This document shows, piece by piece, positions 12,903 through 15,820 of a stretch of DNA of 15,820 nucleotides. Numbering within the stretch: the first letter of the stretch is position 1; each line of letters opens with the position of its first letter. The DNA comes from CAYFPO01 sp964345035 (lineage in GTDB: Bacteria > Fidelibacterota > Marinisomatia > SCGC-AAA003-L08 > GCA-002704045): assembly GCA_964345035.1 (NCBI GenBank), contig CAYFPO010000035.1, forward strand, positions 1 to 15,820, written 5' to 3'. The notes below the pieces were generated by a model that worked only from the letters and a program-made list of their open reading frames with translations, ran no database searches and had not been told where the DNA came from. A program made the translations under genes and the position numbers.

Positions 12903-15820
12903 ATGAAAAATATTCTACTAAGTCTATGTTTAGTTCTATCTTTTTTGTGGAATCAAGAAGTTGTAGTCTGGGTTTCTGATGCAGATGAGTCCCATATTGA
13001 GCTATCTATGACCAATACCACCGGGATCAGTGGATTTCAGTTTACCATAATAGCTGATCCGACACTAAATGCAGAATTTGGAGATGCATACGGAGGTGCT
13101 GCTGAAGATGCCGGATTTATGATGTCCACCAATGCAGATGGGCTGGTGTTGGGATTTTCCATGATTGCAGAAGAGATTGCTCCCGGTGATTCTGTGTTAT
13201 TAACAAATTTGAACTGGTCTACCCCGGATGATGCTGCAGGTTATCTGACCATTGAACTTATACCAAATTCATTTACAGGAGGTAATCCTCCGGTTGCACT
13301 GGAGTCCGAAGCCGGTAATCCATATTTATATGGTGATAATATTGTCTTTGGCTGCACAGACCCGGATGCAATCAATTTTGATCCGGATGCAACAGTTGAT
13401 GATGGAAGCTGTGTGTATCCACCAAATCCACCTTTAGATTTAACTGCTGACGGAGGATATACTGAGATTTCGTTGGAATGGGATTATGAAGCATTATCCC
13501 GGGATTCAAGAGAACAGATTACCGTTTATGTCAGTGAAATACAGGATGACGGCAATGGGCACGCAAATATTCTCATTTATCTGGACAACCCGGATGTTGC
13601 AATTTACGGTTTCCAGTTTAAAATCAATACTGATGCAGATATTACATTGAACAGTGCATTTGGCGGACGTGCTGACCTTGCGGAATTTATGGTGGTTACC
13701 AATGAAGATGGGCAGGTATTGGGATTTTCAATGACCGGTGGATTTATAGCACCGGGTTCAGGAACTATGACCATTCTGGATGTTACTTACCCGGTTGAAC
13801 AGTTGGGTATGGAATCCGTCGTATCTATAGATGAGACTTATGACAGTAATATGTTTTCAACAATTATTGATGATGAGATCCTTGAAGTATCTTTCGAGTG
13901 GGTCCCTGTCGATTGGATTGTGGGAGAAGATTTTATTAATGATTTTGTAGATGAATGCGGTGATGGTGTATGTACGGGAGACGAAGATTATTTTACTTGT
14001 CCGGAAGACTGCCCGCCTCCGGAAGAAATTACATTTAATATCTATCGTGATGGTTCTCTGTATGAATCCGGGGTTGAAAATAATGATTACATTGACAGTG
14101 GACTGGGATATCTTGAGACCTATTGCTACACAGTAACTGCATTTGACGGAGCTTACGAGTCGGATCAATCCAATGAAGCCTGTACCACAACTGACCCGCT
14201 TGGTGCAGATATAGATGTTACTCCGGATTTTCTGTTTGCGGATATCTTTACTGGTGATTCTGAGCAGCAGTCCCTGACAATAACCAATTCCGGTGATGAT
14301 AACCTTGTATGGACAACTACTATTGAAGAGGTGGATAATGTTTCCAGAAATGCATTTAATCCTGAGGAAATAAAACGGGATGTACGGATTTACCCTGATG
14401 GTGAAATTGTTCCCGGAGAGCTGATTGTCAGGTATGGATCAGAAACTACCGATTCCCAACGTGAATTATTGACCAGAATGCTCACTATAACCAGAGAGAA
14501 AAGCTTTGACAATCTGAATTTGTATCTGTATCACTATGAATCTGACTGGAAAATAAAATCAATTATCGCATATTTGAATTCATTTGAAAATGTGTTGTAT
14601 GCCGAACCATCCTATAAAGTTGAAGCGGTGCAAACCATCCCCGATGACCCGTTTTTTAACGAACAATGGGGAATGCACAATATCGGTCAATCCGGTGGAT
14701 CTGAGAATGCAGATCTGGATGGTCCTGAAGCATGGGATGTGGAAACCGGCAATGGGGATATAGTTGTTGGGATAATTGATACAGGAGTGGATTATAATCA
14801 CGAAGATCTGCAAGGGAATATTTGGACGAATAGCGGTGAAATCCCCAATAATGGAGTTGATGATGATGATAATGGATATGTGGATGATTATTACGGATAT
14901 GATTTTGCCAATTATGATCCCGATCCCTGGGATGATAATGGACACGGTACACATTGTGCCGGAGTAGTAACAGCAGCTGGGGACAATGGCATTGGTGTTG
15001 CAGGGGTGAATTGGAATGCAAAAGTTGCTGCTATTAAATTCCTGGATAGCGGGGGTGGTGGTTCTACAGAAGGTGCTATTGAAGCAATCTTGTATGCAAA
15101 TATGATGGGTCTTGATATGACAAGTAACAGTTGGGGTGGCGGACCATACTCAGAAGGGCTGAAAGATGCAATTGAAGCCGGTGAAATACTGTTTATTGCA
15201 GCTGCCGGTAATTACGGCAATAATAATGATGCCAACCCATTTTATCCGGCTACCTATAATTCAGAGAATGTGATCTCTGTTGCAGCCATCAATCGATATG
15301 ATCAACTGGTAAATGAAGGTTGGTGGGGCTCAAACTATGGTTTGACAACTGTAGATGTAGCCGCAGCGGGACTGGATGTATTTTCAACTTTCCCACCGGG
15401 AGCATACCTCAGTGACGTGTGTAATGACAATAATGGTGATGGATATGGACTGTGCAGCGGTACATCAATGGCAACACCCCATGTAGCAGGAGTTGCAGCC
15501 TTGGCACTGGGAAGAAACCCTGAGATGGATTGGATGCTCACCAAACAGATCGTAATGGATTCAGCTATACCAACACCGGGATTAGATGGATATTGCATGA
15601 CCGGAGGGAGAGTAAATGCATATAATGCAGTGATCATGGTACAGCCGCAATGGATAGAAGTGATACCGGAAAATGGGGTCGTTCCTCCGGGTAGTTCCAT
15701 GGATGTGGATGTGGTATTCAATGCCGAGGGACTATTTGGCGGTGAGTATCAGGCAAATATCAATTTTGAGAGTAATGATCCGGTTGAACCGGTTGTTACT
15801 GTTGGAACTCTCCTGAGTGT
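12903..15820 (+). CDS. Large secreted multi-domain subtilisin-family (S8) protease, 3' end beyond window
   Basis: An uninterrupted frame of 972 codons runs off the window. In order: signal peptide (1-17); cohesin-like module 1 (about 20-121); Cys-bracketed acidic motif 'GCTDPDA...DDGSC' (150-170); first FN3 half (177-198); cohesin-like module 2 (about 206-310); Cys motif 'CGDGVCTGD...CPEDC' (352-370); second FN3 half (375-430); first half of an ASH/BACON-like Ig domain (433-475); subtilisin propeptide (about 495-578); S8 domain with D626 in 'IIDTGVD', H681 in 'NGHGTH', oxyanion N770 in 'AAGN' and S855 in 'SGTSMATPHVAG'; second Ig half (914-972, 'WIEVIPENGVVPPGSSMDV', 'FESNDP'). The S8 domain carries an acidic, probably calcium-binding insert 'GVDDDDNGYVDD'. 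The full triad implies an active exported endopeptidase. A sorting domain may follow beyond the window. GAGGAG precedes the ATG. Confidence 0.93.
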   Translation, partial: MKNILLSLCLVLSFLWNQEVVVWVSDADESHIELSMTNTTGISGFQFTIIADPTLNAEFGDAYGGAAEDAGFMMSTNADGLVLGFSMIAEEIAPGDSVLLTNLNWSTPDDAAGYLTIELIPNSFTGGNPPVALESEAGNPYLYGDNIVFGCTDPDAINFDPDATVDDGSCVYPPNPPLDLTADGGYTEISLEWDYEALSRDSREQITVYVSEIQDDGNGHANILIYLDNPDVAIYGFQFKINTDADITLNSAFGGRADLAEFMVVTNEDGQVLGFSMTGGFIAPGSGTMTILDVTYPVEQLGMESVVSIDETYDSNMFSTIIDDEILEVSFEWVPVDWIVGEDFINDFVDECGDGVCTGDEDYFTCPEDCPPPEEITFNIYRDGSLYESGVENNDYIDSGLGYLETYCYTVTAFDGAYESDQSNEACTTTDPLGADIDVTPDFLFADIFTGDSEQQSLTITNSGDDNLVWTTTIEEVDNVSRNAFNPEEIKRDVRIYPDGEIVPGELIVRYGSETTDSQRELLTRMLTITREKSFDNLNLYLYHYESDWKIKSIIAYLNSFENVLYAEPSYKVEAVQTIPDDPFFNEQWGMHNIGQSGGSENADLDGPEAWDVETGNGDIVVGIIDTGVDYNHEDLQGNIWTNSGEIPNNGVDDDDNGYVDDYYGYDFANYDPDPWDDNGHGTHCAGVVTAAGDNGIGVAGVNWNAKVAAIKFLDSGGGGSTEGAIEAILYANMMGLDMTSNSWGGGPYSEGLKDAIEAGEILFIAAAGNYGNNNDANPFYPATYNSENVISVAAINRYDQLVNEGWWGSNYGLTTVDVAAAGLDVFSTFPPGAYLSDVCNDNNGDGYGLCSGTSMATPHVAGVAALALGRNPEMDWMLTKQIVMDSAIPTPGLDGYCMTGGRVNAYNAVIMVQPQWIEVIPENGVVPPGSSMDVDVVFNAEGLFGGEYQANINFESNDPVEPVVTVGTLLS
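12960..13265 (+). repeat. Cohesin-like module, copy 1 (in the S8 protein)
   Basis: This codes for residues 20-121 of the secreted protease. The core 'GFQFTI...EFGDAYGGAAEDAGFMM' and 'LVLGFSM...IAPG' is matched by copy 2 at 13518-13832. The pattern of an amphipathic strand followed by a GFQF strand and a late 'LGFS...I..G' is typical of cohesin-like beta-sandwich domains. Fold assignment is by eye. Confidence 0.6.
13518..13832 (+). repeat. Cohesin-like module, copy 2 (in the S8 protein)
   Basis: This codes for residues 206-310 of the secreted protease. 'YGFQFKI', 'SAFGGRADLAEFMVVTNEDG' and 'VLGFSMTGGFIAPG' align with copy 1. It lies between two stretches that look like the two halves of one FN3 domain, so it appears to have been inserted there. 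Confidence 0.6.

Noticed and set aside
14580..15021. Long open frames on the minus strand opposite the S8 domain, rich in Ile and His
   Set aside because: They mirror the Asp/Asn-rich GAT/AAT codons of the real gene, lack ribosome sites and resemble no protein.
15335..15721. Minus-strand open frame of 128 codons
   Set aside because: It is antisense to the catalytic-serine region of the S8 protease, whose motifs are intact; a shadow.

Overview
The window looks like a piece of a marine, AT-leaning, Gram-negative genome of the FCB (Bacteroidetes-like) group. Candidatus Marinimicrobia (SAR406) is my best guess. The support is a TonB-dependent outer-membrane receptor with an N-terminal carboxypeptidase-regulatory-like domain, several exported proteases, a heptamer tandem repeat of the kind often seen between Bacteroidetes genes, and a large secreted protein carrying the Cys-bracketed 'GCTDPDA...DDGSC' and 'CGDGVC...CPEDC' motifs frequent in marine FCB proteins. 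The taxon is inferred from protein style, not from a marker gene. A run of exactly 100 N (2953-3052) is an assembly gap. No tRNA, rRNA, CRISPR array or insertion sequence was seen.

Region 1 (1-3925, minus strand) is a vitamin-uptake operon. A clear TPP riboswitch (3753-3856) abuts the start codon of a TonB-dependent receptor, which is interrupted by the assembly gap. The receptor is followed after 42 bases by a sodium:solute symporter. The riboswitch identifies the likely cargo as thiamin or a thiamin precursor: the receptor would carry it across the outer membrane and the symporter across the inner membrane. Downstream of the symporter, at the window edge, lie a GC-rich palindrome and a degenerate direct repeat.

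Region 2 (3926-8152, plus strand) is a tight run of genes: an RNase HII-YraN fusion, a gamma-glutamyltranspeptidase whose signal peptide is in frame but has no ATG/GTG/TTG start, a signal peptidase I with a large insert, and a small MgtC/SapB-like membrane protein. The first three overlap or are 2 bases apart, which suggests co-transcription.

Region 3 (8254-12516, plus strand) holds two small uncharacterised helical proteins (one membrane-anchored with a coiled coil), an intrinsic terminator, a secreted M16 zinc protease, an uncharacterised 112-residue protein and a divergent cold-shock-domain protein.

Region 4 (12517-15820, plus strand) is a 386-base non-coding leader followed by a very large secreted subtilisin-family protein that runs off the window. 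It has two copies of a cohesin-like module. It appears to be built by nesting: an FN3 domain is split by a cohesin-like module plus a Cys-rich motif, and an ASH/BACON-type Ig-like domain is split by the whole propeptide plus S8 protease. This architecture and the riboswitch-controlled uptake operon are the most interesting things in the window.
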